Shown here: positions 29,549-38,582 of the stretch, piece by piece
Layout of the letters: each line of letters starts with the position of its first letter
Position numbering within the stretch: the first letter of the stretch is position 1
Source of the DNA: an uncultured Pelagibacteraceae bacterium
GTDB taxonomy: Bacteria > Pseudomonadota > Alphaproteobacteria > Pelagibacterales > Pelagibacteraceae
Direction of reading: 5' to 3'
Length of the DNA: 64,000 nt
NCBI GenBank assembly: GCA_902560565.1
Contig: CACEMG010000002.1
Location: 1 to 64,000, forward strand
Position numbers and translations under genes: made by a program
Notes under the pieces: model-generated
Told to the model about the DNA's origin: nothing
What the model saw: only the letters and a program-made list of their open reading frames with translations
Databases searched by the model: none

Positions 29549-30352
29549 ATGTTTGATGATTTTTTCATAAGAGCACTTGCTGCTGGTCTTGGTTTAGCGT
29601 TCGTTACAGGACCCCTAGGTTGTTTTGTGATTTGGAGAAGATTATCTTTTTTTGCAGGTACATTAGCCCACTCAGCATTGTTAGGCGTAACACTCGCTTT
29701 TTCTTTTGATATAAATATTTCTTTCTCTGTTTTATTAGTTTCATCTGCAATAGCTTTAATTCTATTACGGTTGCAGAAAACTACAAAACTGCCTGGTGAT
29801 GCTTTGTTAGGGCTATTAGCACATTCATCTTTAGCAATTGGATTGGTAGTAATTGGATTTCTATCTTACATTCGTTTTGACATAATGGGTTTATTATTTG
29901 GTGATATACTAGCTGTTAATAAAAAAGATTTGTTAGTTATATGGTTTGGAGGAGCTATAATATTATTGATTCTTAAAATTATTTGGAAACCTTTGTTCGC
30001 ATCAACTGTAAATTACGAGCTAGCAGAAGCAGAAGGAATGCAACCAGAAAAAGTAAATATTATTTTTACAATATTAATGGCTGCAATTATTGCTATATCA
30101 ATCAAAATGGTTGGGATATTATTAATTACTGGCATGCTGATAATACCAGCTGCAATGGCAAGAAACTTAGCAAACAATCCTCAACAAATGGTAGTTTTAT
30201 CTATTATAGGTGGCATCTTAGCTGTTCTTGTTGGGTTGTTTTCTTCAATGCAATTTAATTCAGCATCTGGCCCTTCAATTATTACAGCGGCATTATTTTT
30301 ATTTATATTATCTTTTTTAAAAATAAGTAAGTTTAGACAATTGAAAAAATAA
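29549..30352 (+). CDS. znuB: Zinc ABC transporter permease
   Basis: ABC-3 type permease: FVTGPLGCFVIWRRLSFFAGTLAHSALLGV; MVGILLITGMLIIPAAMARNLA. Confidence 0.94.
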   Translation: MFDDFFIRALAAGLGLAFVTGPLGCFVIWRRLSFFAGTLAHSALLGVTLAFSFDINISFSVLLVSSAIALILLRLQKTTKLPGDALLGLLAHSSLAIGLVVIGFLSYIRFDIMGLLFGDILAVNKKDLLVIWFGGAIILLILKIIWKPLFASTVNYELAEAEGMQPEKVNIIFTILMAAIIAISIKMVGILLITGMLIIPAAMARNLANNPQQMVVLSIIGGILAVLVGLFSSMQFNSASGPSIITAALFLFILSFLKISKFRQLKK

Positions 30353-30374
30353 TATGGACTTGGTAAAATAGAAT

Positions 30375-30773
30375 ATGACTCAAAAAATTGATTTCCTCTC
30401 AAAAAACCAACAAATAGTTTTAGAAATTATTGAAAAAGCTAAAGAACCTTTAAAAGCTTACTCAATTTTATTTAGTGTACAAAAAAAAGGAATTAAAGCA
30501 CCCCCGCAAGTATATAGAGCGCTTGATAGATTAATTAAACTTGGAAAAATTCACAAAATTGAAAGTAAAAATGCTTTTGTAGCATGTAAAAACGATAGTT
30601 GTACAATATCTAACGCAACAGCATTTTCAATATGTGATAACTGTGAAATGGTTACAGAAATAAGTAATCCGAAACTTTCTAAATATTTAGCTAATTTTCA
30701 GGATGAGACTGGTATGAGATATAATAAATATAATTTAGAATTTTTTGGATTATGTAAAAAATGTAAAAAGTAA
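30375..30773 (+). CDS. zur: Fur-family zinc uptake regulator
   Basis: KAPPQVYRALDRLIKLGKIHKIESKNAFVAC; CDNCEMVTEI and CKKC-type cysteines; last gene of znuCB. Confidence 0.9.
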   Translation: MTQKIDFLSKNQQIVLEIIEKAKEPLKAYSILFSVQKKGIKAPPQVYRALDRLIKLGKIHKIESKNAFVACKNDSCTISNATAFSICDNCEMVTEISNPKLSKYLANFQDETGMRYNKYNLEFFGLCKKCKK

Positions 30774-30776
30774 AAC

Positions 30777-31115
30777 ATGATATTTTTTACATTTAAAGTA
30801 ATCGTAGCAGCATTAATAATAGCTTTTTCTAGTTGGTTATCTGGTATTTACCCAAAATTAGCAGGATTTATTATTGCATTACCAATCGTCTCATTAATAG
30901 CAATTTTATTTTCATACTACGAATACAAAGACGTAGATAAAACTGTAACTTTTACTAAGAGTATATTAATTGCGATTCCAGTAAGTTATTTGTTCTTTTT
31001 GCCTTTTTTCTTTTCAAAGGCTTTCGGTATGAATTTTTATTTAATTTATGGATCAGGAATACTGTTATTGGTAGTTGGCTATTTAATACATAAATATATT
31101 GTTTCTTTTATCTAG
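30777..31115 (+). CDS. Small membrane protein (DUF3147-like)
   Basis: 112 aa, four hydrophobic segments; its last codons (VSFI*) lie in repeat copy A. Confidence 0.55.
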   Translation: MIFFTFKVIVAALIIAFSSWLSGIYPKLAGFIIALPIVSLIAILFSYYEYKDVDKTVTFTKSILIAIPVSYLFFLPFFFSKAFGMNFYLIYGSGILLLVVGYLIHKYIVSFI

Positions 31116-31196
31116 TATTCTTTAACGCAGTAATTAAATATTTCATATCTAAATTACAATCTTTATAACCTCTTTTTACTACATTTAAATATCTTT
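31099..31196. repeat. 98-bp direct repeat, copy A
   Basis: Aligns without gaps to 32852..32949 at offset 1753, 97/98 identical (T at 31131 vs C at 32884). Confidence 0.97.
31108..31196 (-). pseudogene. 3' remnant of gamma-glutamylcyclotransferase-like gene
   Basis: Minus-strand reading gives RYLNVVKRGYKDCNLDMKYLITALKNTR*, the C-terminus of the 32861..33271 protein with one substitution. Confidence 0.9.
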
Positions 31197-32639
31197 TTTA
31201 CTTTTTAAATGATTTGCTAATCTTAAGGATAGTAACACTATTGTATATGTTGGGTGATTATGACCAGAAGTTGGGAATGTTGAGCTACCATTAATATAAA
31301 GATTATTCACAAAATGTACTTTTAAATTTTTATCAACAACAGAGTTATTCACATCAGTTCCCATGCATGTACCTCCAATCTGATGATTGCCATTAAATTT
31401 AAATTTGAACTTATTTATATCAAAAATTTTTTCATCAATAGCTAATCTTCCAATATCATTTTGAACCAAAAAATTACCAAGCGATATAAGTGATATTTTG
31501 TTTGATAATTTCATTTGCTCACTAGCTCTCCATGAAATTTTTGGCAAAGGTATACCTATTGGATCTAATTTGTCAGATAGTCTTACAGTATTATTTAAAT
31601 CAGGTTCTTGTTCAGGATGTAGCCTAACCTTAAATTTATAAATTTCATTTTTTTTATCTTCCTCTAAAACAGTCTTAAAAAAATTAGGGGAAATGCAATA
31701 TGCTTTCCTTAAAAATTTATTTATATTGGGATTATTATGTTTGCTATTTTGTACTCTGATATATACACCAGTATTAAGAATGTTTTTTTGCTCTCTAAAA
31801 ACCGCATTTGGAGAAAGGTAAAGTCTTGGCAAACAGTCTATATAATAATCTCTTTTAATATTTAATTTTTCAAAATAATTGATTAATTTTTTATAATTTA
31901 AGAAACCCTCTGCAGCTCCCCTTCTTGCCGAATGATCCATATACTTTTTTCCGATCTGTAAATTCTTATTGAATAAATTAGGATTTTTTTTTTGAGACCA
32001 CAAAAGTAATCTTGAATTTTCTATTCCACCACACGCCAATACAAAATATTTTGACTTTATTTCAAAAATTTTACGATCCTTTTTACATTTAATTGAGGTA
32101 ACATTATTTTTTAAACCTCTAAACTCCATAAACATTGTTTGCAATGACAAACTTATATTTTTTGAATTTTTTATTTTTTCGTAATAATGTTCTTCAAATT
32201 TCAGATTTGATGCAAACCTGATGTGATATTGGTTTAACTCATTACTAAATTTTCTAATATAGAAGTCAGTATGATAGTTTTTAAGTCCCAATATTTTATT
32301 ACATTCATTTTCGTACTCATGTAATTCAAAATGAGTCAAAGGCCACTTCTCTAACTCTTCTTTTTCAAATCTATTGCAGTAACCTCCCCATCTATAACTT
32401 GTTCCTCCAAAAGCCCTTGTTCTTCGTGAATTTAGACTTGGAAATTCACTATTATTTAAATATCCATTGAAATAACTTTCTTGTCCTTCGTTATATTTTC
32501 TACTACCAGCCTCTATTATCAAGGATTCAATATTATATTTATCTAGTTCTAGTGCTGTTGAAATCCCAGCAGGTCCACTTCCAATAATAATAACTGGAAA
32601 AGTTTTATTCTCTAATATCGAAAGATCACTTAAAATCAT
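31185..32639 (-). CDS. GMC-family FAD-dependent oxidoreductase
   Basis: FPVIIIGSGPAGISTALELDKYNIESLIIEAG; GGTSYRWGGYCNRF; C-terminal GTCMGTDVNNSVVDKNLKVHFVNNLYINGSSTFPTSGHNHPTYTIVLLSLRLA. Confidence 0.9.
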   Translation of the reverse strand: MILSDLSILENKTFPVIIIGSGPAGISTALELDKYNIESLIIEAGSRKYNEGQESYFNGYLNNSEFPSLNSRRTRAFGGTSYRWGGYCNRFEKEELEKWPLTHFELHEYENECNKILGLKNYHTDFYIRKFSNELNQYHIRFASNLKFEEHYYEKIKNSKNISLSLQTMFMEFRGLKNNVTSIKCKKDRKIFEIKSKYFVLACGGIENSRLLLWSQKKNPNLFNKNLQIGKKYMDHSARRGAAEGFLNYKKLINYFEKLNIKRDYYIDCLPRLYLSPNAVFREQKNILNTGVYIRVQNSKHNNPNINKFLRKAYCISPNFFKTVLEEDKKNEIYKFKVRLHPEQEPDLNNTVRLSDKLDPIGIPLPKISWRASEQMKLSNKISLISLGNFLVQNDIGRLAIDEKIFDINKFKFKFNGNHQIGGTCMGTDVNNSVVDKNLKVHFVNNLYINGSSTFPTSGHNHPTYTIVLLSLRLANHLKSKKDI

Positions 32640-32817
32640 TTTGGCTCATTATCCATACTTTCTTATTTTTTTTTACAAATTTTAATGAGTATGATTTTAC
32701 TTCTTTGAAAAATTTAATTGGATATAGTTTTAAAAAACTTATTAAAATAATTGAGAATTTAGATGCTTTTAGTAAATTTCTTCTATCTTTATTAAATATT
32801 TCTTTTTTTTTATACAT
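32626..32817 (-). CDS. Small protein with Tat-like twin-arginine signal (DRRNLLKAS)
   Basis: 63 aa, overlaps the GMC start by 14 nt; DRRNLLK followed by a hydrophobic stretch. Confidence 0.6.
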   Translation of the reverse strand: MYKKKEIFNKDRRNLLKASKFSIILISFLKLYPIKFFKEVKSYSLKFVKKNKKVWIMSQNDFK

Positions 32818-32851
32818 AAGAAATTATGTTTCTATAAAAACTATAAGTATT

Positions 32852-32949
32852 TTGTTTCTTTTATCTAGTATTCTTTAACGCAGCAATTAAATATTTCATA
32901 TCTAAATTACAATCTTTATAACCTCTTTTTACTACATTTAAATATCTTT
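32852..32949. repeat. 98-bp direct repeat, copy B
   Basis: Contains the real 3' end of the gene at 32861..33271; see copy A. Confidence 0.97.
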
Positions 32950-33271
32950 CAGTTGGGTACCTAAATTCAGTTTTATCAACCATAGTATAGGTCATCATTT
33001 TTTTATTATAATAATTGATATAGATTTTTTTGTATAAAATTGGAAAATCCTCATAAAGATCTAATTTTTTTTCATCACTTTTTGAAATTTCAAAAATACC
33101 ACCTGGAACAATTGAATTTTTTTTTCTTTCTATATCTGCGGCTCTATATTTGCTTCTAAAAGTTAGTTTAAAGTCCTTAAGGTTATATTTTTTTAAAAAT
33201 ATTGAATCTTTGCACCTTCTCTTCATTTGAAAGTGATTTAAATTACTTCCGTAAGCAAAATAAAGCATCAA
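32861..33271 (-). CDS. Gamma-glutamylcyclotransferase-like (AIG2/GGCT fold) protein
   Basis: MLYFAYGSNLNHFQMKRRCKDS; FRSKYRAADIERKKNSIVPGGIFEIS. Confidence 0.85.
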   Translation of the reverse strand: MMLYFAYGSNLNHFQMKRRCKDSIFLKKYNLKDFKLTFRSKYRAADIERKKNSIVPGGIFEISKSDEKKLDLYEDFPILYKKIYINYYNKKMMTYTMVDKTEFRYPTERYLNVVKRGYKDCNLDMKYLIAALKNTR

Positions 33272-34020
33272 CTATTTTCTACTAGTTCAATATTTTTTTC
33301 TTTTACAAATTTGAGTATCTCTGAATTACACTTATCAATTTTTTTTTGCTCTGGTGATCTTAAAACAATTGATACTCCTAATTTTCCTGCTTTAAAAAAA
33401 GGATAACTGCCTATATCTACATCTTTATTATTATCTTGCACGTTTGATAAAGATTTTGCAATTTCACTTTCTACAGTTCTTAAGCTGAGTGTGTGACTTA
33501 TAATTGGATCTCCACCAACAAGTTCGTTTGTTAGGCCTCCAATCATAGATTTAAGTATAGATGGCACGCCTGGTAAACAATAAACATTTTCAACATTAAA
33601 ACCTGGTGCGCCACTACTCGGATTATAAATTAATTTTGCTGAAACAGGCATCCATGCCATTTTCTGTCTTCCTTCCGAAAATTCTCCTGGTTGATAATAA
33701 TTTTCTAAAATCTTCATTGCTTCTTTGTGTGGTCCGTATTCAATATTAAAAGCTTTTGAAACAGATTGAGCAGTAATATCATCATGTGTTGGCCCAATAC
33801 CACCAGATGTAAAGACATAATTAAATCTTTTTTTAAATTCATTTATCGTATCTATGATTGTTTTTTCTACATCAGGTATGATTGTTACCTCATTGACCTT
33901 AATACCAATAGTATTCAACCATAAGGATATAGTTTTAGTATTAATATCCTGGGTTCTGCCAGATAATATTTCATTACCTATTATTATAATTCCTGCAATT
34001 ATTTCTTTTTTATTTGTCAT
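33268..34020 (-). CDS. Molybdopterin-binding / CinA N-terminal domain protein
   Basis: AGIIIIGNEILSGRTQDINTKTISLWL; FTSGGIGPTHDDITAQSV; YCLPGVPSILKSM. Confidence 0.88.
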   Translation of the reverse strand: MTNKKEIIAGIIIIGNEILSGRTQDINTKTISLWLNTIGIKVNEVTIIPDVEKTIIDTINEFKKRFNYVFTSGGIGPTHDDITAQSVSKAFNIEYGPHKEAMKILENYYQPGEFSEGRQKMAWMPVSAKLIYNPSSGAPGFNVENVYCLPGVPSILKSMIGGLTNELVGGDPIISHTLSLRTVESEIAKSLSNVQDNNKDVDIGSYPFFKAGKLGVSIVLRSPEQKKIDKCNSEILKFVKEKNIELVENS

Positions 34021-34042
34021 TTACAAATATAAATAAATTTCA

Positions 34043-34729
34043 ATGAAGTTTACCAATAGTTTAATTAAAGGCAAATTAATCAAAAGATATAAAAGATTTT
34101 TTGTTGATATAAAAGTAAAAAATGCAGTCATAACTGCTCATTGTCCAAATACTGGTTCAATGCAAGGACTACTAGATAAAGGTAACCAAGTTTGGTTAAC
34201 GAAAAATGATGATCCAAATCGTAAACTAAAGTTCACATTAGAAGTTATAAAAGTTAAAAATAATTTAGTTGGAGTGAATACTCATAAAGCGAATAAAATT
34301 GTAAAACATGCACTTGAAAATAAATTAATGGAAGAGTTTAAAAATATAAAAAGTATAAGACCAGAATTCAAATATTCAAAGGATACAAGGTTTGATTTCT
34401 TGTGTGATAGAAACCTAATCGAAGTCAAAAATGTTACTTTGAATCGTGAAAGTGAAATAAGCGAATTTCCAGATGCGATAACAAGTAGAGGATCAAAACA
34501 TCTACTTAATCTTAAAGAATCAATCAAAAAAGGCTATAAACCTTACGTCTTATTTTTAACTCAAATTCAAGGTATAAAAAAATTTAAAATCGCTAAGGAT
34601 ATAGATGAAAAATATTATAAAAATTATCTTTTAGCTAAAAAACATGGTGTTAATTTTATCGCTTACAGATGTAATATTAGCGATAAAGAAATTAAGATAG
34701 AAAAGAAAATTAAAATTATTGATGAGTAA
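34043..34729 (+). CDS. sfsA: Sugar fermentation stimulation protein A family
   Basis: LIKGKLIKRYKRFFVDIKV, AHCPNTGSMQGLL, RFDFLCDRNLIEVKNVTL, FPDAITSRGSKHLLNL. Confidence 0.92.
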   Translation: MKFTNSLIKGKLIKRYKRFFVDIKVKNAVITAHCPNTGSMQGLLDKGNQVWLTKNDDPNRKLKFTLEVIKVKNNLVGVNTHKANKIVKHALENKLMEEFKNIKSIRPEFKYSKDTRFDFLCDRNLIEVKNVTLNRESEISEFPDAITSRGSKHLLNLKESIKKGYKPYVLFLTQIQGIKKFKIAKDIDEKYYKNYLLAKKHGVNFIAYRCNISDKEIKIEKKIKIIDE

Positions 34730-35489
34730 TTATTCTGAGAAATTTGAATCAATGAGGATTGCAGGAAAACTTGCATCTAATACATTGGATATGATCACAG
34801 ATCATATTAAGCCAGGAATAAGTACTGATAAAATTGATAATTTGTGTTTTGAGTATATTCGAGACAATGGAGGACACTCTGCGCCTTTGTTTTATAGAGG
34901 ATATAAAAAATCAGTTTGTACATCTTTAAATCATGTTATTTGTCATGGAATTCCATCAGATAGAACTCTTGTTGAAGGTGATATATTAAATATTGACGTC
35001 ACAGCAATCGTAAATAATTTTTATGGAGATACAAGTCGAATGTTTGTGGTGCCAGATATTTCTGTTAAAGCAAAAAACTTAATTGATGCAACTTATGAGT
35101 CGTTAATAAATTCAATTAAAATTCTAAAACCTGGAGTAAGACTTGGAGACATCGGACACGAAATACAAACTTACGTAGAAGAAAAAGGATTTAGTGTTGT
35201 TAGAGATTTTTGTGGTCATGGTATTAGCAATGTATTTCATGAACCGCCTAACGTTCTACATTATGGTAATAAAAATACTGGTAAAGAGTTGGTCCCTGGA
35301 ATGACTTTTACAATAGAACCAATGATAAATGCAGGTAAATTTGAGTCTAAGTTGTTAAATGATGGATGGACAGCAGTAACAAAAGATAAATCACTTTCTG
35401 CACAGTTTGAACATACAGTTGGAATAACAGAAAATGGTTATGAAATTTTTACAGAATCTGATAAAGGTTATACAAAGCCCCCGTACTAA
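34719..35489 (+). CDS. map: Methionine aminopeptidase type I
   Basis: MRIAGKLASNTLDMI, TSLNHVICHGIPSDRTLVEGDILNIDVTAI, CGHGISNVFHEPPNVLHY, FTIEPMI. Confidence 0.95.
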   Translation: MMSNYSEKFESMRIAGKLASNTLDMITDHIKPGISTDKIDNLCFEYIRDNGGHSAPLFYRGYKKSVCTSLNHVICHGIPSDRTLVEGDILNIDVTAIVNNFYGDTSRMFVVPDISVKAKNLIDATYESLINSIKILKPGVRLGDIGHEIQTYVEEKGFSVVRDFCGHGISNVFHEPPNVLHYGNKNTGKELVPGMTFTIEPMINAGKFESKLLNDGWTAVTKDKSLSAQFEHTVGITENGYEIFTESDKGYTKPPY

Positions 35490-36781
35490 TGATATCTCGT
35501 TATTCAAGAAAAGAATTGGTTAAAATTTGGTCAGAAGAAAATAAATATAAAATTTGGCTAGATATAGAAATTGCTGCAGCTCAGGCAATGGAAAAGTATA
35601 AGATTATTCCAAAGGGTGTATCTAAAATTGTACAAAAAAAAGGTAAAATTAAAGTTAAAAGAATTCACGATATTGAAAAAAAAGTTAAGCACGATGTAAT
35701 TGCTTTTTTAACATCAATCACAGAACAAGCAGGGATAAAGGCAAGATATTTGCACCAAGGCATGACTTCGTCAGATGTGTTAGATACAAGTTTTAATATT
35801 CAATTAGTACAATCAGGAAATATTCTTCTTAAAGACATTGATAAAATACTTTCAGTTTTAAAAAGAAAAGCAAAAAAATATAAGTTCACTCCATGCATTG
35901 GTAGAAGTCATGGAATTCATGCTGAACCTATAACATTTGGTTTAAAGCTTGCATCTTATTATGCTGAATTTAAAAGAAACAAAAAAAGACTTGAAAATGC
36001 AATTAATGAAATATCAACTTGTGCAATATCTGGAGCTGTTGGCACATATGCTAATATTGATCCTAGAATTGAATTACATGTCGCAAAAAAACTAAAGCTA
36101 AAACCTGAAACAATTTCTACACAAATAATTCCAAGAGATAGACATGCTTACTATTTTTCAGTCCTAGGAATAATTGCTGGATCAATTGAAAGAGTATCTA
36201 CTGAGATCAGACATTTGCAAAGAAGTGAGGTTTATGAATTACAGGAATACTTTTCTAAAGATCAAAAAGGATCTTCAGCGATGCCTCATAAAAAAAATCC
36301 TATTCTAAGTGAAAATTTAACAGGATTAGCAAGAATGGTTAGAAGTTACGTGTTCCCCGCATTAGAGAATATTGCTCTATGGCATGAAAGAGATATTTCT
36401 CATTCAAGCGTTGAAAGAAATATAGGGCCGGATGCGAATATTACTTTAGATTTTGCGCTAGTAAGACTTGGAAACATCTTGGATCAAATGATTGTTTATC
36501 CAAAAAAAATGTTGAAAAATCTTAATTTGACAAATGGAGTAGTATTTTCACAAGAGGTAATGCTTAAACTTACCCAAAAAGGCATAAGTAGAGAATTAGC
36601 TTATAGAAAAGTTCAAAAAAATGCCAAAACAAGTATTGAGAAGGATATTAATTTATTAGATTTACTGATTTCAGATAAAGAGATTTCAAAACTAATCTCT
36701 AAAAAAGAATTGAAGCAAATTTTTGTTTATAAAAAACATTTTAAAAATATTAATCGTATTTTTAAAAGAGTATTTGGTTAA
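35489..36781 (+). CDS. purB: Adenylosuccinate lyase
   Basis: GSSAMPHKKNPILSENLTGLARMVRSYV fumarase/ASL signature; LHQGMTSSDVLDT. Confidence 0.96.
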   Translation: MISRYSRKELVKIWSEENKYKIWLDIEIAAAQAMEKYKIIPKGVSKIVQKKGKIKVKRIHDIEKKVKHDVIAFLTSITEQAGIKARYLHQGMTSSDVLDTSFNIQLVQSGNILLKDIDKILSVLKRKAKKYKFTPCIGRSHGIHAEPITFGLKLASYYAEFKRNKKRLENAINEISTCAISGAVGTYANIDPRIELHVAKKLKLKPETISTQIIPRDRHAYYFSVLGIIAGSIERVSTEIRHLQRSEVYELQEYFSKDQKGSSAMPHKKNPILSENLTGLARMVRSYVFPALENIALWHERDISHSSVERNIGPDANITLDFALVRLGNILDQMIVYPKKMLKNLNLTNGVVFSQEVMLKLTQKGISRELAYRKVQKNAKTSIEKDINLLDLLISDKEISKLISKKELKQIFVYKKHFKNINRIFKRVFG

Positions 36782-37557
36782 TGTTTTGTTCTATACTTAT
36801 ATCTAATTACAACAAAGAAAAGTATCTAAAAGACTGTTTGTCTTCTTGCTTAAACCAAGATTATAATGATTTCGAAATTTTAATTGGAGATAATGGTTCA
36901 CAAGATAAGTCCATTGAAATAATAAATTCTTTCGAAAATATTAAGCTATTTAATATAGAAAGAAAATTTCCAACTGCTGAATTAAATCAAATCAATATTA
37001 TAAAAAGTCTATTTCAGTCATCAAAAGGAGAAATAATTCTATTATTAGACTCGGATGATTGTTTTGAAAAAGATAAACTTAAAAAAATATCTAAAGTTTT
37101 TGATGAGGATAAATCAAAAGAATGTTTGTGTGATTTGCCACAAATATTAAACGACAATAAACCTTTAAAAAGATTTAATTATGCAAAAAATATAAATTTT
37201 AAAGAAAGATGGCCTACTATTTTTCCTACTAGCACAATTTCGATGAGAAGAGATAGCTTTTCAAATTTTATTAATGAAGAATTTGAAAAAGAATACTCTG
37301 AGCTTGCTATTGATTTTAGATTAGTTACTTATTTTTTTAATTTTAAACAAAACTTATCAATTACTGATCAAATACTTACAAGATATTTAAGCAATAGCGA
37401 TGGGAATGAGAATAATTATAAAAAATACACTCCTAGGTGGTGGAAAAGACGAAGTCAATCTTTTGATTTTTTAATAGAAATTTTAAAGAAAAAAAATATA
37501 GATCATGATAAAACAATAGATTACAGAGTAACTAGATTCTTAAATAAAATATTTTAA
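36781..37557 (+). CDS. Glycosyltransferase family 2
   Basis: CSILISNYNKEKYLKDCLSSCLNQDYNDFEILIGDNGSQDKS; ILLLDSDDCFEKDKL. Confidence 0.88.
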   Translation: MFCSILISNYNKEKYLKDCLSSCLNQDYNDFEILIGDNGSQDKSIEIINSFENIKLFNIERKFPTAELNQINIIKSLFQSSKGEIILLLDSDDCFEKDKLKKISKVFDEDKSKECLCDLPQILNDNKPLKRFNYAKNINFKERWPTIFPTSTISMRRDSFSNFINEEFEKEYSELAIDFRLVTYFFNFKQNLSITDQILTRYLSNSDGNENNYKKYTPRWWKRRSQSFDFLIEILKKKNIDHDKTIDYRVTRFLNKIF

Positions 37558-37560
37558 CCA

Positions 37561-38346
37561 ATGAAAAAAGGCAAAAAACTATACGAGGGTAAAGCAAAAA
37601 TAGTTTATGCAAGTAGCGAAAAAAATTTAGTTATTCAGCATTTCAAAGATGATGCTACAGCTTTCAATAATAAAAAAAAATCAGTTATTGATGGCAAAGG
37701 AATTTTAAATAATAGAATATCAGAACATATTCTTACATATTTATCACAAGTAGGAATTAAAAATCATTTAGTAAAAAGATTGAATATGAGGGAGCAGCTT
37801 ATTAAGCGTGTAGAAATTATACCTATTGAGTTTGTTGTTCGTAACATTGCCACTGGATCTCTTACAAATAGACTTGGTATTGAGGAAGGTGCTGTTTTAG
37901 ACTCTACATTAATTGAGTATTGTTTAAAAGATGACAAGCTAGGCGATCCTCTTATTTCTAAGGAACATATTTATACTTTTAAATGGGCAACTAGAAGAGA
38001 AATAGAGAAGATTGATAGACAACTATTAAGAATTAATGACTTCTTAGTAGGTCTGTTTAGGGGAATAGGTATTAAACTGGTGGATTTCAAAGTTGAGTTT
38101 GGAAGATACAAAAATAATAGTAAAAATGAAATTCTATTAGCTGATGAAATAAGTCCTGATACTTGTAGGTTGTGGGACATGAATACTGAAAAAAAACTTG
38201 ATAAGGATAGGTTTAGAAAAAATTTAGGTAATCTTATACAAGCTTATCAAGAGGTCGCGAAAAGACTAGGAATTTTACATGAACAATCTAATGTTAGACC
38301 ACTAAGATTTCCAAAACCAAAGGCTGTAAAAATAAAAAATAAATGA
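37561..38346 (+). CDS. purC: SAICAR synthetase
   Basis: KKLYEGKAKIVYASSEKNLVIQHFKDDATAFN; EFVVRNIATGSL; LADEISPDTCRLWD. Confidence 0.97.
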   Translation: MKKGKKLYEGKAKIVYASSEKNLVIQHFKDDATAFNNKKKSVIDGKGILNNRISEHILTYLSQVGIKNHLVKRLNMREQLIKRVEIIPIEFVVRNIATGSLTNRLGIEEGAVLDSTLIEYCLKDDKLGDPLISKEHIYTFKWATRREIEKIDRQLLRINDFLVGLFRGIGIKLVDFKVEFGRYKNNSKNEILLADEISPDTCRLWDMNTEKKLDKDRFRKNLGNLIQAYQEVAKRLGILHEQSNVRPLRFPKPKAVKIKNK

Positions 38347-38576
38347 AAATAAAAGTAATAGTAACACTTAAAAATGGTGTTTTAGATCCACAAGGTAAAG
38401 CGATACAGCAAACATTAAATGGGATGGGATTTTCCTCTGTAAATGAAGTTAGACAGGGTAAATTCTTCGAGGTTGATGTTAATGAAAAGGATGAAGCTAA
38501 AGCAAAAATCAAAGTTGAAGACATGTGTAAAAAACTTTTAGCAAATCTGGTAATTGAAAATTTTGAAATTTTATAA
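38343..38576 (+). CDS. purS: FGAM synthase subunit PurS
   Basis: MKIKVIVTLKNGVLDPQGKAIQQTLNGMGF; between purC and purQ. Confidence 0.96.
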   Translation: MKIKVIVTLKNGVLDPQGKAIQQTLNGMGFSSVNEVRQGKFFEVDVNEKDEAKAKIKVEDMCKKLLANLVIENFEIL

Positions 38577-38582
38577 TCAATA

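Noticed and set aside
29983-30258. 91-aa ORF inside znuB in another frame
   Set aside because: Overlaps a well-supported permease gene; no coding signature.
31197-32851. Transposon or insertion sequence explanation for the GMC cassette
   Set aside because: No transposase and no obvious terminal inverted repeats; the 98-bp duplication is far longer than usual IS target duplications.
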